Assembly: GCA_934435195.1 (NCBI GenBank)
Contig: CAKSAJ010000023.1
Span: 1-43,759 of the forward strand
From: an uncultured Schaedlerella sp.
Lineage (GTDB): Bacteria; Bacillota; Clostridia; Lachnospirales; Lachnospiraceae
Reading direction: 5' to 3'
Length of the DNA stretch: 43,759 bases
Of the stretch, positions 1-8,432 are shown piece by piece. Numbering within the stretch: position 1 is the first letter of the stretch; each line of letters begins with the position of its first letter. A program made the translations under genes and the position numbers. The notes beneath the pieces are model-generated. The model worked only from the letters and a program-made list of their open reading frames with translations, was not told where the DNA came from and did not search any database.

Positions 1-166
1 TTGTTCTAGTCAAGATTAACTCTAGCTAATCTATCCTTTTACTGTTGTTTTGGTTTGTTATAAACCGTTCTTAAAAATTTTTCTCTTAAAGAAATTTTCA
101 AGGATCTGTTGTCTATTGTTTAGTTATCAATGTTCTTTGTTTTGTTGCCGTTTCAAGCGACAGCTT
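1..166 (-). promoter_or_regulatory. rRNA operon leader, 16S gene expected just beyond the left edge
   Basis: Read on the minus strand, this stretch follows a strong promoter and runs out of the window at position 1. It contains AACATTGATAACTAAACAAT and CCTTGAAAATTTC, followed by a boxA-like TTCTTTAAGAG. Such phrases are typical of leaders and spacers of clostridial rRNA operons. No open frame of note lies in it. The 16S start itself is not in the window, so the call rests on the leader character and on the promoter array. Moderate confidence. Confidence 0.65.
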
Positions 167-262
167 TAATAGATTATCACATCTTTTGTCGTTTGTCAAC
201 AACTTTTTTATTTTTTCTGTTTCGCTTTTGTGATTTTCTCAATCACTTTCAAGCGACAGCTT
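151..262. repeat. 16-bp direct repeat at two rRNA promoter start regions
   Basis: TTTCAAGCGACAGCTT occurs exactly at 151-166 and 247-262, 96 bp apart. Each copy lies just downstream (minus strand) of a -10 element, where transcription would start. This suggests promoter duplication or a shared initial-transcript function. Confidence 0.8.
171..199 (-). promoter_or_regulatory. Proximal rRNA-type promoter
   Basis: On the minus strand, TTGACA (194-199) is followed after 17 bases by TAATCT (171-176), inside TGTGATAATCT. The consensus -35 and the position just ahead of the leader fit the last promoter before an rRNA operon. Confidence 0.6.
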
Positions 263-266
263 GTTT

Positions 267-296
267 ACTTTATCACACCGAGCAACCTTTTGTCAA
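267..296 (-). promoter_or_regulatory. Middle rRNA-type promoter
   Basis: On the minus strand, TTGACA (291-296) is followed after 18 bases by TAAAGT (267-272), within GTGTGATAAAGT. It has the same layout and the same downstream 16-bp repeat as the proximal promoter, so it looks like a tandem copy. Confidence 0.55.
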
Positions 297-405
297 GAAC
301 TTTTTTCAAGTTTTTTCTTTGCATTTTTCATCTCACACTTTCCATATCCCGCCAGGGCTGTCCAGTGTTTTTAATTTTGCATCGGTTGTCTTAGCGACGA
401 AGATT

Positions 406-434
406 ATCTTATCACCCCACTTTCAAATTGTCAA
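406..434 (-). promoter_or_regulatory. Distal rRNA-type promoter
   Basis: On the minus strand, TTGACA (429-434) is followed after 17 bases by TAAGAT (406-411). Downstream it has a GTCGCTAAG element that resembles the start-site repeat of the other two promoters. It is the third of three tandem promoters between the kinase gene and the left edge. Confidence 0.5.
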
Positions 435-484
435 CGTTTTTCTTGTTTTTTATTTAATTCGCACAATTCAGACAATTTATCATT

Positions 485-2647
485 TTATACTCTTTCTTCC
501 ATACACTTTCTCAGCTCCTGCAGTAAAGTGGTTGAAGAGACCGGTTTCTCGACATATCCCTGAATTACATTTCGTTGTTTTGCCTCTGCAATTTCTCTGG
601 TTACATGGTCCGTCATAACCACTTTCAACATATCCGGGCATTTTCCAACTAAAGACATGCATAATTCAATTCCACTTGCATCTTCAAGACTTTCATCTAT
701 AAATAATACATCTGGTTCTTGTTCTTCAAGAAATGTCAATACTTCTTTTTGTTTCATACAAACCATGATCTCTATTCCGATTTTTGAAAATTCCTTTTTT
801 AAAAGCTGTAACACTTTTGCATTATCATCTGCAACTATAATTCGATATCCCTCTTTATCACGTGCAACAAACTGTTCTCTCTGCTTAGATTCTTCCAGAA
901 CCGGTAGATAAATATGAAATGTACTTCCTTCTCCTACTTTACTCTCTGCATATAAATAACCTCTGTGCGATGTAATAATCTGTTCTCCCAGTGCAAGCCC
1001 AAGACCTGTTCCCTCTCCTCCTTTCTTTGTAGTAAAAAACGGATCAAATATCTGTCTTAATGTTTCACTGTCCATTCCACATCCAGTATCGGAAATCTGA
1101 ATCCAGATATAGTTCTTCCATGTATCATGCAACTTCCCTTTTATTTCTTCCGGAATTGATATATATGCAATTTTTCTTCCATATATATCAATATTCCCTT
1201 CATTTTTACCAATTGCGTGAACTGCATTTACACAGATATTCAGAATCACCTGGTTAATCTGTGTTGCATTCCCCATAATCTTTTCACTATCCAATTCAAA
1301 TTTACTTTTAAGCTGAATATTTTGTGGACACACAGAACTCACCATCTTAGCAGCTCTTTGCAACATCTTCTGTACCGGAACTTCTTTGTATACTGTTTCT
1401 ACATTTTTACGACTCAATGTAGAAATCTGACGCACAACCTCTTTTGCTTTCTCCGATGCTTCATAAATTTCCATAACATTATCATATTCTTCCGAATCTT
1501 CCGGCAGCTCCAACATTAGCAATTCCGCATATCCCATAATTGGCGTAAGGAAATTATTAAACTCGTGTGCTATCCCGCCGGTCATAGTCCCCATTATCTG
1601 TAGCCGCTGCTGATGTGCAATTGTTTCTTCATTTTGATGCACTTCCTCCAGCAATCCGTTCAATTCTTTTAAATATACAATCTCTGATTCTGCCATTTTT
1701 TTATCCATGAACAATTTTGCTGCCCCAATAAACAGTGCAAACAATATAAGAATTATTATTCCAAATATTTTGGTCAGCCCTGTAAACCCTTCTTTAATTG
1801 GAACATACAAATCATCATAGTCCACAACTGCGCTGACAACTAAGAAATCATTTCCAAGCCAAACCGGTGCATAAGCACTGATTTTTTTTACCCTCGGCAG
1901 TTCCGGATCCGTCCACCAGTAAGAATAATACTCCGAGACTCCTGCCTCTCCACTTTTTTGGTCTTCAATCATTCTTTCCAGACTCGAATAATCCAGTTCC
2001 GGGTACATTTCCTTACGGCCTTCTATAACGTCAATCCCCCACTGTTCACTGTCTGGATGCATCAATATTTTCCCTTCAGAATTCTTTATTACAACATAAC
2101 CATTTTCTCCAATCCTGATTCCAGAAATAATCCGGTTATAATATCGTTCTTCATCAATCACAATGCATAAGCACTCTGTCAATTTCCCCCCGTTCTTCAT
2201 CATCAGATATTTATATCCATTTTCATCTTCTATCTGATAGACCTGGCTTCCCTCATTCATTCTGGCCAGCTTCAAAGGATTCTGATATTGCTTTCCTTTC
2301 ATACTTTTTTGAAAGTTACCTTCTTTATCCTCTTTGAAAATATCACACACAAAACCATCCTGCGTATCCAGATATTCCTGAAATAGTTCTTCTGAATTCG
2401 AATATGTCTCAATACTGGCCAAAAATTCAAATCCGTCTTCATATTCCTGAAAGGAACTTTCCATGTTCTCACTCAAAATCTGTGCTGTCATTTCAAGCTG
2501 TTCAATTTGATTATCCATTAATGTTTTTTCATATTTTTTCCAGACACGTGCACCGGAAGCAATAACCACACCCAAAAGCAGAACTGCACCCACAATCCAC
2601 ACAGTTCTAAGCTTTATTAATTCCCTGTTTTTCTTTTCTTTTTTCAT
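485..2647 (-). CDS. Hybrid sensor histidine kinase with Cache-type sensor and C-terminal receiver
   Basis: This 720-residue protein is a membrane two-component sensor. A transmembrane helix (about 13-34) and a second (about 293-313) bracket an extracellular dCache-like region. It continues with a coiled linker, an H-box (GGIAHEFNNF, His361), an N-box (NQVILNICVNAVHAI), glycine-rich ATP-lid motifs (SDTGCGM; GTGLGLALG) and, from about residue 625, a receiver domain (VADDNAK; VLFIDESLED). The start follows GAGAGG with a fitting gap. The gene diverges from an OmpR-type regulator at 2768, so the two probably form a pair, although a hybrid kinase beside an OmpR regulator is uncommon. The signal sensed cannot be told. 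A role in control of the nearby citrate lyase genes is inference only. Confidence 0.9.
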   Translation of the reverse strand: MKKEKKNRELIKLRTVWIVGAVLLLGVVIASGARVWKKYEKTLMDNQIEQLEMTAQILSENMESSFQEYEDGFEFLASIETYSNSEELFQEYLDTQDGFVCDIFKEDKEGNFQKSMKGKQYQNPLKLARMNEGSQVYQIEDENGYKYLMMKNGGKLTECLCIVIDEERYYNRIISGIRIGENGYVVIKNSEGKILMHPDSEQWGIDVIEGRKEMYPELDYSSLERMIEDQKSGEAGVSEYYSYWWTDPELPRVKKISAYAPVWLGNDFLVVSAVVDYDDLYVPIKEGFTGLTKIFGIIILILFALFIGAAKLFMDKKMAESEIVYLKELNGLLEEVHQNEETIAHQQRLQIMGTMTGGIAHEFNNFLTPIMGYAELLMLELPEDSEEYDNVMEIYEASEKAKEVVRQISTLSRKNVETVYKEVPVQKMLQRAAKMVSSVCPQNIQLKSKFELDSEKIMGNATQINQVILNICVNAVHAIGKNEGNIDIYGRKIAYISIPEEIKGKLHDTWKNYIWIQISDTGCGMDSETLRQIFDPFFTTKKGGEGTGLGLALGEQIITSHRGYLYAESKVGEGSTFHIYLPVLEESKQREQFVARDKEGYRIIVADDNAKVLQLLKKEFSKIGIEIMVCMKQKEVLTFLEEQEPDVLFIDESLEDASGIELCMSLVGKCPDMLKVVMTDHVTREIAEAKQRNVIQGYVEKPVSSTTLLQELRKCMEERV

Positions 2648-2693
2648 CCTTTCAAACCTCTCACTTTGACCGAAAATGAACCGATGCCGTTCA

Positions 2694-2722
2694 TTGACTT
2701 GTGTTTACTTTCATATTATAAT
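2694..2722 (+). promoter_or_regulatory. Promoter of the response regulator
   Basis: TTGACT (2694-2699), a 17-base spacer and a perfect TATAAT (2717-2722) precede the response-regulator gene. This is a near-consensus vegetative promoter. Confidence 0.75.
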
Positions 2723-2767
2723 GTTTTTATGTGATTGTATAGATATTTTTACTCAAGGGGGTTCTGC

Positions 2768-3454
2768 ATGGCAGATAAAGTATTGATTGTAGATGATGAT
2801 CCTGCAATCTGCAAATTATTAGAAAAAGTAATGCTCAGTAATGATTTAATTCCTACTGTTGTAACCTGCGGTAAGGATGCATTATCAGTTCTGAAAACTC
2901 ATACATTTGATATTATATTAATGGATGTAATGCTCGGAGACATGGAGGGTTTTGAAGTCATTAAAAAACTCCGCAATCAAGGAATCAACACTCCTGTTAT
3001 GATTGTAAGCGGAAGAAATGAAGACTACGACTCCTTATACGGACTTTCTCTCGGTGCCGATGATTACATTACGAAGCCATTCCGTCCACTTGTCCTTGGA
3101 GCAAAGGTCAAAGCTCTTATCCGAAGAAACAAAAACCTCGTGCTGGACAGTTCCAATATTCTTGAGAGCGGTCCCTTCTCCTATGACACATCAACCATGC
3201 GTTTTTATAAGAATGGTGAAGAATTAATCCTTTCTTCTAAAGAAAGTACATTGCTTCTCTTATTTATGAAACATCCTCAGCAGGTATTTACAAAAGACAT
3301 GATTTATGAACACGTATGGGGAACTGCTGTTGCTGTAGATGATAATGCTATTATGGTATATATTAATCGTCTGCGCGGGAAGATTGAAGATGACCGTCAA
3401 AGCCCAAAGCACATTATAACAGTCCGCGGTCTTGGCTATCGTTTTGTTCCATAA
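2768..3454 (+). CDS. OmpR/PhoB-family response regulator
   Basis: A 228-residue regulator. The receiver domain (1-120) has the acidic pocket DDD (9-11), the phosphoacceptor Asp53 (ILMDVM) and the conserved Lys in DDYITKPF. It is followed by a winged-helix trans_reg_C domain (about 130-228) ending in VRGLGYRF, the hallmark of OmpR/PhoB proteins. I chose the ATG at 2768 (MADKVLIVDDD) because AAGGGG lies at the right distance. An upstream in-frame ATG at 2735 would add eleven residues unlike the family. It is divergent from the hybrid kinase and probably its partner. Targets are unknown; the citrate lyase operon that begins 4 kb downstream is a candidate. Confidence 0.93.
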   Translation: MADKVLIVDDDPAICKLLEKVMLSNDLIPTVVTCGKDALSVLKTHTFDIILMDVMLGDMEGFEVIKKLRNQGINTPVMIVSGRNEDYDSLYGLSLGADDYITKPFRPLVLGAKVKALIRRNKNLVLDSSNILESGPFSYDTSTMRFYKNGEELILSSKESTLLLLFMKHPQQVFTKDMIYEHVWGTAVAVDDNAIMVYINRLRGKIEDDRQSPKHIITVRGLGYRFVP

Positions 3455-3509
3455 TCCATGACACCCGATACTAAATTACTACTGTTTAATGGTTTTTTAT
3501 AACAATTAA

Positions 3510-3556
3510 CGGATGGTTACTGGCAAAGTCATATTATCTTTGTCAGAAGCCATCCG
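3510..3556 (+). terminator. Bidirectional terminator between regulator and cit operon
   Basis: CGGATGG (3510-3516) pairs with CCATCCG (3550-3556), with an inner CAAAG/CTTTG stem. CTTTTTC follows on the plus strand, and the minus strand leads into TTAATTG. The stem overlaps the last codons of the convergent GNAT gene, so the two genes share one compact terminator. Confidence 0.7.
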
Positions 3557-3935
3557 CTTTTTCTCTACGCATTTGATTTTCCATAAACACAATTTTATCC
3601 GTTTGATGAATCAGATAAAATCCAAGTTCTTCTAATATTGCTCTTCTTTGAGGTTCCGCATATATCATAATATGTTTTCTTCCTCTTCCAAATTCATATT
3701 GTATTAGTTTTGAAATAATTGTCATAAAAAACTGCTGGCTATCTTTTCCCGGCTCCACTACAATACATTTAATTATATTCTCTGTAACCGAACCTGTTGC
3801 AATAATTTCATAAGAATCATTTAAAATACAAACCGAATATTCTATTTTTTCATCATATCGTTTTCCATTTTTTATCAAATAATTCTTTAAAAGCTCCAGC
3901 CCTTTTCCTTTTAATGGTTTTCCCTCCAGAATCAT
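3543..3935 (-). CDS. CitC-like protein reduced to its N-terminal GNAT domain
   Basis: The protein has 130 residues from the ATG at 3935. Its sequence (YSVCILNDSYEIIATGS, ENIIKCIVV, GRGRKHIMIYAEP, LGFYLIH) matches the N-terminal acetyltransferase-like domain of citrate lyase ligase CitC. CitC proteins are normally about 340 residues and continue into a nucleotidyltransferase domain that acetylates the citrate lyase carrier. That domain is absent: the frame stops at MRREKADGF and a terminator follows at once. The start was chosen because it lies 2 bases after the citG stop, with GAAAGG spanning the citG end; the frame is open further upstream. Translational coupling to citG implies it is expressed. 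It could be a truncation remnant or a functional stand-alone acetyltransferase. Confidence 0.75.
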   Translation of the reverse strand: MILEGKPLKGKGLELLKNYLIKNGKRYDEKIEYSVCILNDSYEIIATGSVTENIIKCIVVEPGKDSQQFFMTIISKLIQYEFGRGRKHIMIYAEPQRRAILEELGFYLIHQTDKIVFMENQMRREKADGF

Positions 3936-3937
3936 TT

Positions 3938-4837
3938 CTAACCTTTCAAAAACATTTCCAAAAATATTGCTGTTGCAAGTAAATCTGCACATCCGCCCGC
4001 ACTGATATTTCTTCGGATATACTCCTCGTCCATCTTCATCAATTCCTGCAGTGCATTTTCAGAATACGCTCCACCTTTTTTCAGAAAATCATTTGCTTCT
4101 TTTTGCACTTGTTTTAACACTTCCGGATTCCCGCGAGACAAAATATTTGAATCCTGAATACTGCTCATAAGCGTAAACAATGTTTGAAGTTTTACTTTAT
4201 TCCTGTTCCGTTTCTCCGCCATTCCCTGACAAAGTACCGGTAATGCCAGCTTTATCACCGATGGATAGCCCTGAATTGCTTCACCGCGGATTCCGGATGC
4301 TCCATATTCCAACAGATTTCTTTCTCCATTAGTAGGAATTGTTCCAGATTTAGATGAACGTTCCATAATCTCAAGTAATTCCAACCCAAGAATTCGACTT
4401 GTCATCTGTTGCTCCATATCTATCAACTTCTGCAATGTAACACGTCTTTGATACTCTCTGCTGCATCTTCCTGCTGCTGCGCAAAAGATTCCTAATGTAA
4501 AGATCAAACCTTTATGTGTATTTACACCATTGGTTGCTGTATACATTGCTTTTTCCGCTTCCAATCCTGTTTTGCGAATTTCTAAAAACAGCTCTTCCGG
4601 AGTACCGAAAAAACTATATCCCTGCATTGCCATCTGTACGAACCACGGGTACAACGCCTGTGCACTTCTTTCGAATGTATGCACATCCATATCGCTATGC
4701 GCTCCATTCGAGTACAAATCTACCAGACCGGGTTTCGGAGTGGTATATACTTCTTCCAGTAATGCGCAATACGCTTTTTTCCCGATATCTTCTGCAATGT
4801 GATTTGCCAATGTTTTTGATATCCATCCTGCTTCCAT
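3938..4837 (-). CDS. citG: Triphosphoribosyl-dephospho-CoA synthase CitG
   Basis: This 299-residue protein is the enzyme that joins ATP and dephospho-CoA to make the precursor of the citrate lyase prosthetic group. Family marks are TPKPGLVD near residue 35, the long helical body, NGVNTHKGLIFTLG near 105-120 and a glycine-rich ASGIRGEA segment. Length fits CitG (about 290). It is the fourth gene of the cit operon, 65 bp downstream of citF, and is followed within 2 bp by the CitC-like GNAT gene. No citX (holo-carrier synthase) gene is visible here, so transfer of the group to CitD must depend on a gene elsewhere or on this protein. Confidence 0.92.
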   Translation of the reverse strand: MEAGWISKTLANHIAEDIGKKAYCALLEEVYTTPKPGLVDLYSNGAHSDMDVHTFERSAQALYPWFVQMAMQGYSFFGTPEELFLEIRKTGLEAEKAMYTATNGVNTHKGLIFTLGIFCAAAGRCSREYQRRVTLQKLIDMEQQMTSRILGLELLEIMERSSKSGTIPTNGERNLLEYGASGIRGEAIQGYPSVIKLALPVLCQGMAEKRNRNKVKLQTLFTLMSSIQDSNILSRGNPEVLKQVQKEANDFLKKGGAYSENALQELMKMDEEYIRRNISAGGCADLLATAIFLEMFLKG

Positions 4838-4902
4838 ACTTCCACTCCTGCCCTTTCCTTTTTGTTTGAAACACTTCTAAAAATGTATCTTTTTTACAAG
4901 CT

Positions 4903-6492
4903 CTATTTTGATTTGCTCTTTTTCTGTTTCTTTTCTTCTGCAAATTCAAATGGTTTGATTTCTCTTACAACATCCATAATTGTTCCATCACGACTTTCGA
5001 TGATTCCAACGACACGGTCTCCAAATTCCACTTTTTGTGGCTCACCTGCAATAGCATATGCAATATCACGAAGTTCCTCAATTGTTTTGAATGGAAGGTC
5101 TACATCTTTCATTGCCTCAATTAAATCCTGTCTTTTTGGATTGATTGCAATACCATAATCTGTTACTACAACATCTACCGACTCTCCTGGAGTTGTAACT
5201 GTTGTAACATCTGTACAAATTGCAGGAATTCTTCCTTGAAGAAGTGGTGCGATTACAATTGCACATTTTGCACCTGCCGCTGTATCAGGATGTCCTCCCT
5301 GTGCACCTGTCAGCATTCCGTCTGAACCAACAACAACATTACAGTTGAAGTTCACATCAACTTCCAATGCAGCCAAAATTACAAAGTCAAGTTTGTTTAC
5401 TACTGCCCCTTTGTTAAATGGATTTGCATATTCACCCGCACTAATTCTGAAATGTCTAAGATTTTTTACTGATTCTACCGCTGCAAGGTCAAAATCCTGT
5501 GTATCCAGAAGTACATCCACCTGGTCATTGATCAATAAATCACACATCGGCTTTGTCAATCCACCGACACCAAATCTCATACGGATATTTCTTTCTTTCA
5601 TAATCTTTGCAAGAGAAATTGTAGATGCGATAGAAGCTCCACCTACTCCTGTCTGATATGAAAATCCATCTTTAAAATATGGACTGTTCACAACAAACTG
5701 TGTACAGTAATCTGCCATCATTAGCTTTCTCATATCTGTTGTTGGCTTTGCAGCTCCTGTTGCGATTTTCTGTGGATTACCAATCTCATCTACCACTACA
5801 ACATAATCTACTTTTGTCATAGAAATATGTGCCGGGAAGTTCGGGAACTGAACAAGTGTATCTGTAATTGCAACAACTTTATCTGCGTGATATGCGTCTG
5901 CCATTGCATAAGAAAGTACACCACAGTCTGATTTTCCACCAATACCACGGCAGTTTCCGTATTCATCACAAGTTGGTGTTCCAATAAATGCAATATCAAT
6001 CTGTGTTTCTCCACTCTCAATTGCTCGAACTCGTCCACCATGTGAACGCATGATTGCAAGTCCTTTTAATTTTCCCTGCGAAATCGCCTCTCCGATTTTT
6101 CCACGTACACCAGACGACTGAATGTTTGTGATTGTTCCGTCTTCAATATATTCTACTAATGGATCATGTGCTTTTCCAAGAGAACTTGCACAGATTGTGA
6201 TATCCTTGATTCCCATATCGTGAATTTCTTTCATGACCATATTTACCACATAGTCTCCGTCTCGGAAATGGTGATGGAAACTGACTGTCATGCCATCTTT
6301 AATTCCACACTGTACAAGAACTTCATGAATATTTTCTACAATTTTGCTTCCGTTCGAATTAATCACACATTTTGTCTTTGGTCCCTGTTTTCTATATTCA
6401 TAGCCATCAAAATGATGATTTCCCTGAAAAACTTCTTTTCCTGTTAATTTCAAAATTTCTTCTGGTATATCTCTTCCGACTGCATTTAACAT
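4903..6492 (-). CDS. citF: Citrate lyase alpha subunit (citrate:acetyl-ACP transferase)
   Basis: A 529-residue protein that moves the acyl group from acetyl-carrier to citrate, the first half-reaction of citrate lyase. It begins MLNAVGRDIPEEI, as CitF proteins do, and shows the CoA-transferase-like core: SFHHHFRDGDYVVNMV, GVRGKIGEAIS, IGGKSDCGVLSYAMADA, VGSDGMLTGAQGGHPD. The size is close to the usual 510. The start at 6492 is one base after the citE stop and has GGGGG just upstream; the open frame extends further but only across citE. The C-terminus has a lysine-rich tail (EEKKQKKSKSK). Confidence 0.95.
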   Translation of the reverse strand: MLNAVGRDIPEEILKLTGKEVFQGNHHFDGYEYRKQGPKTKCVINSNGSKIVENIHEVLVQCGIKDGMTVSFHHHFRDGDYVVNMVMKEIHDMGIKDITICASSLGKAHDPLVEYIEDGTITNIQSSGVRGKIGEAISQGKLKGLAIMRSHGGRVRAIESGETQIDIAFIGTPTCDEYGNCRGIGGKSDCGVLSYAMADAYHADKVVAITDTLVQFPNFPAHISMTKVDYVVVVDEIGNPQKIATGAAKPTTDMRKLMMADYCTQFVVNSPYFKDGFSYQTGVGGASIASTISLAKIMKERNIRMRFGVGGLTKPMCDLLINDQVDVLLDTQDFDLAAVESVKNLRHFRISAGEYANPFNKGAVVNKLDFVILAALEVDVNFNCNVVVGSDGMLTGAQGGHPDTAAGAKCAIVIAPLLQGRIPAICTDVTTVTTPGESVDVVVTDYGIAINPKRQDLIEAMKDVDLPFKTIEELRDIAYAIAGEPQKVEFGDRVVGIIESRDGTIMDVVREIKPFEFAEEKKQKKSKSK

Positions 6493-6493
6493 T

Positions 6494-7393
6494 TTATAAA
6501 TCCCCCTTATATACACCTGAGGCTTTTGCCAGATTGATTGTTCTCTTTGCTCCATCGTAAAATGCGATGTCGATCATCTTTCCATCTACCGTAAATACAC
6601 CGATTCCCTGTGCTTTCTTAGAATCAATTTCTTTTACTACTTTCTCTGCAAAAATGATATCTTTCTCTGATGGTGTGAAAATCTCATGTACCACATGAAT
6701 CTGTCTTGGATTGATGATTGATTTTCCATCAAATCCCATCAAATGAATCGTCTCAACATCCTGACGGAATCCTTCTTCATTATTCAAATCTGTGTATACT
6801 GTATCAAAACACTGAACACCGGCTGCTCTTGCTGCAATAACCAGATTCTGTCTTGCTCCCATCAGCTCGATACCTGTTCCTGTAATATGTGTCTGTAAAT
6901 CTTTTGTGTAATCCCCACCAGAAAGTGCTACTCCGAATAATCTTTCAGATGCTTCACAAATTTCCAGTGCATTCATAACACCTCTCGCAGACTCTACCGC
7001 TGCCATGATCAATACACTTCCTGCCGGGCGGCCGAATTCTCTTTCAGCTCTTGCAACTTCTGCTTCTACCAGTTTGACATCTTCTTCTGTTTCTGTTTTC
7101 GGAATACGAATTGCATCACAACCACCTGCTACAGAGCAGCGAATATCTTCTTTCCAATATGGAGTATCTAATGCATTGATTCTTACCACTCGCTCACAGC
7201 CTCTATAATCAATAGAACGAAGAGCATGAAACAAGGAAAATCTTGCAGCATCTTTCTGGTTCTCTGCTACCGCATCCTCTAAGTCCAACATAATAGAATC
7301 CGGTTTATAGATATATGGATCTTTAATCAATCCCGGTTTCTGTGCGTTTAAAAACATCATTGTTCTTCTTAATCGTTTTTTATTTGGATTCAT
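6494..7393 (-). CDS. citE: Citrate lyase beta subunit (citryl-ACP lyase)
   Basis: This 299-residue protein cleaves citryl-carrier to oxaloacetate and acetyl-carrier. It belongs to the HpcH/HpaI-CitE TIM-barrel family: RRTMMFLNAQKPG at the N-terminus, the metal-binding stretch DSIMLDLEDAVAENQKDAAR, substrate Arg in VRINALDTPYW, and SGGDYTKDLQ. The ATG at 7393 overlaps the citD stop by one base (TAATG) and has GGGGAGG upstream, which indicates translational coupling. Order and spacing with citD and citF are those of a classic lyase operon. Confidence 0.95.
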   Translation of the reverse strand: MNPNKKRLRRTMMFLNAQKPGLIKDPYIYKPDSIMLDLEDAVAENQKDAARFSLFHALRSIDYRGCERVVRINALDTPYWKEDIRCSVAGGCDAIRIPKTETEEDVKLVEAEVARAEREFGRPAGSVLIMAAVESARGVMNALEICEASERLFGVALSGGDYTKDLQTHITGTGIELMGARQNLVIAARAAGVQCFDTVYTDLNNEEGFRQDVETIHLMGFDGKSIINPRQIHVVHEIFTPSEKDIIFAEKVVKEIDSKKAQGIGVFTVDGKMIDIAFYDGAKRTINLAKASGVYKGDL

Positions 7394-7692
7394 TATCGAA
7401 TGGCACCTCCCCATGGCAAATTATCAATTTGTTTTAATGAACGATATACCGCAGCTTCTACTCTTGCTTTGATTGTACAGTCCAGTGCACCTTTATCTAC
7501 AATTGAAATTTTCACACTGTCAATCCCGTTATTTTCCAGTGTCTCAAGGACCACTTTACGAATCTGATTGCCGTACTGATTGATTACCGCACTGTTGAGA
7601 TCCAGCTCAACCTGTCCATTTCCAGCCTCTACCGTCACCTGACAGTCGCTGGATTCTAATGTTCCTGCAATCGCAGGTCTTGTAATTTCCAT
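7393..7692 (-). CDS. citD: Citrate lyase gamma subunit (acyl carrier protein)
   Basis: A 99-residue carrier protein that holds the phosphoribosyl-dephospho-CoA group bearing the acetyl/citryl moiety. The attachment serine is Ser14 in AGTLESSDCQV, which matches the known position in the family. The rest (SAVINQYGNQIRKVVLETLE; ARVEAAVYR) and the length are typical. It is the first gene of the operon, with AAGGAGG 7 bases from the ATG. Upstream, on the minus strand, TATGAT can serve as a -10, but no good -35 stands 17 bases ahead, so activation by a regulator is plausible. Confidence 0.95.
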   Translation of the reverse strand: MEITRPAIAGTLESSDCQVTVEAGNGQVELDLNSAVINQYGNQIRKVVLETLENNGIDSVKISIVDKGALDCTIKARVEAAVYRSLKQIDNLPWGGAIR

Positions 7693-7820
7693 TTCATATT
7701 CCTCCTTGATACGTTTTTATTTTTGGCTTCATTTGGTTTATGCTGTTATCATAGTTTGGCAACCTTACAAATTCACATATGGTTTTCTTACAGTTTGTTA
7801 AGGTTTGTAATTAATCTAAA

Positions 7821-7874
7821 AAAGGACTTTCTAAACAGTTTGATATTTATATCGTTCTGCTTAGAAAGTCCTTT
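7821..7874 (-). terminator. Terminator of the carbonic anhydrase gene
   Basis: A perfect 14-bp inverted repeat, AAAGGACTTTCTAA (7821-7834) and TTAGAAAGTCCTTT (7861-7874), is followed on the minus strand by a T run (CCTTTTTTTAG). It separates the carbonic anhydrase gene from the cit operon, so citD needs its own promoter in 7693-7820. Confidence 0.8.
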
Positions 7875-7889
7875 CCTGTATAAATTCCT

Positions 7890-8432
7890 TTATTCAGTTT
7901 TTCTCAGTTCTCCTGTTTCCGAATCCATAATAAATCCACATACCACAATATCTTTTGGCATCAATGGATGATTCTGTAGTACAAATACTGTATCTTTTAC
8001 AGATTGCTCCACACATTCAAATCCTCCCAGCCAGCCTTCCAGATCAATTCCGCTGTTTCGAATGATATTAATATGCTCCTGTGAAATTCCTCTTTTTGTT
8101 AATGCTTCCAGAAGTTCTCCTCCATCCATTCCCTGAACACCACAATCTGTATGGCCAATTACCATCACTTCTTCTACGCCAAGCTCTATAATGGCCACCA
8201 GAAGACTTCGAACCACACTACCATATGGATGGGTAATCACTCCTCCTGCATTTTTAATAATTTTTGCATCTCCGTTACGCAGTCCTAATGCTGCTGGAAG
8301 CAGTTCTGTAAGTCTTGTATCCATACAAGTCAGAATAGCCAGCTTCTTGTCCGGATATTTACTTGTCAAATATGGTTCATACGCTCTATCCTCTACAAAC
8401 TTTTTGTTATACTTCATTATTTCATCAATCAT
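7890..8432 (-). CDS. Beta-class carbonic anhydrase
   Basis: This 180-residue protein interconverts CO2 and bicarbonate. Zinc ligands and partners are visible: Cys36-x-Asp38-x-Arg40 (LTCMDTR), His94 and Cys97 (GHTDCG), and the NAGG segment at 61-64. The short length and GHTDCGVQGMDG resemble the small type of beta-carbonic anhydrase found in Firmicutes and mycobacteria. The start at 8432 is set by AAGGAGG, with the open frame extending 18 codons further without an RBS. It forms a single-gene unit ending at the hairpin at 7821-7874. Bicarbonate supply for carboxylation is the likely role. Confidence 0.92.
   Translation of the reverse strand: MIDEIMKYNKKFVEDRAYEPYLTSKYPDKKLAILTCMDTRLTELLPAALGLRNGDAKIIKNAGGVITHPYGSVVRSLLVAIIELGVEEVMVIGHTDCGVQGMDGGELLEALTKRGISQEHINIIRNSGIDLEGWLGGFECVEQSVKDTVFVLQNHPLMPKDIVVCGFIMDSETGELRKTE

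Noticed and set aside
130..618. Open frame of 162 codons on the plus strand at the left edge
   Set aside because: It runs through the tandem rRNA promoters and the 3' end of the kinase gene on the other strand. The product is Phe/Leu-rich low-complexity sequence and no RBS is present.
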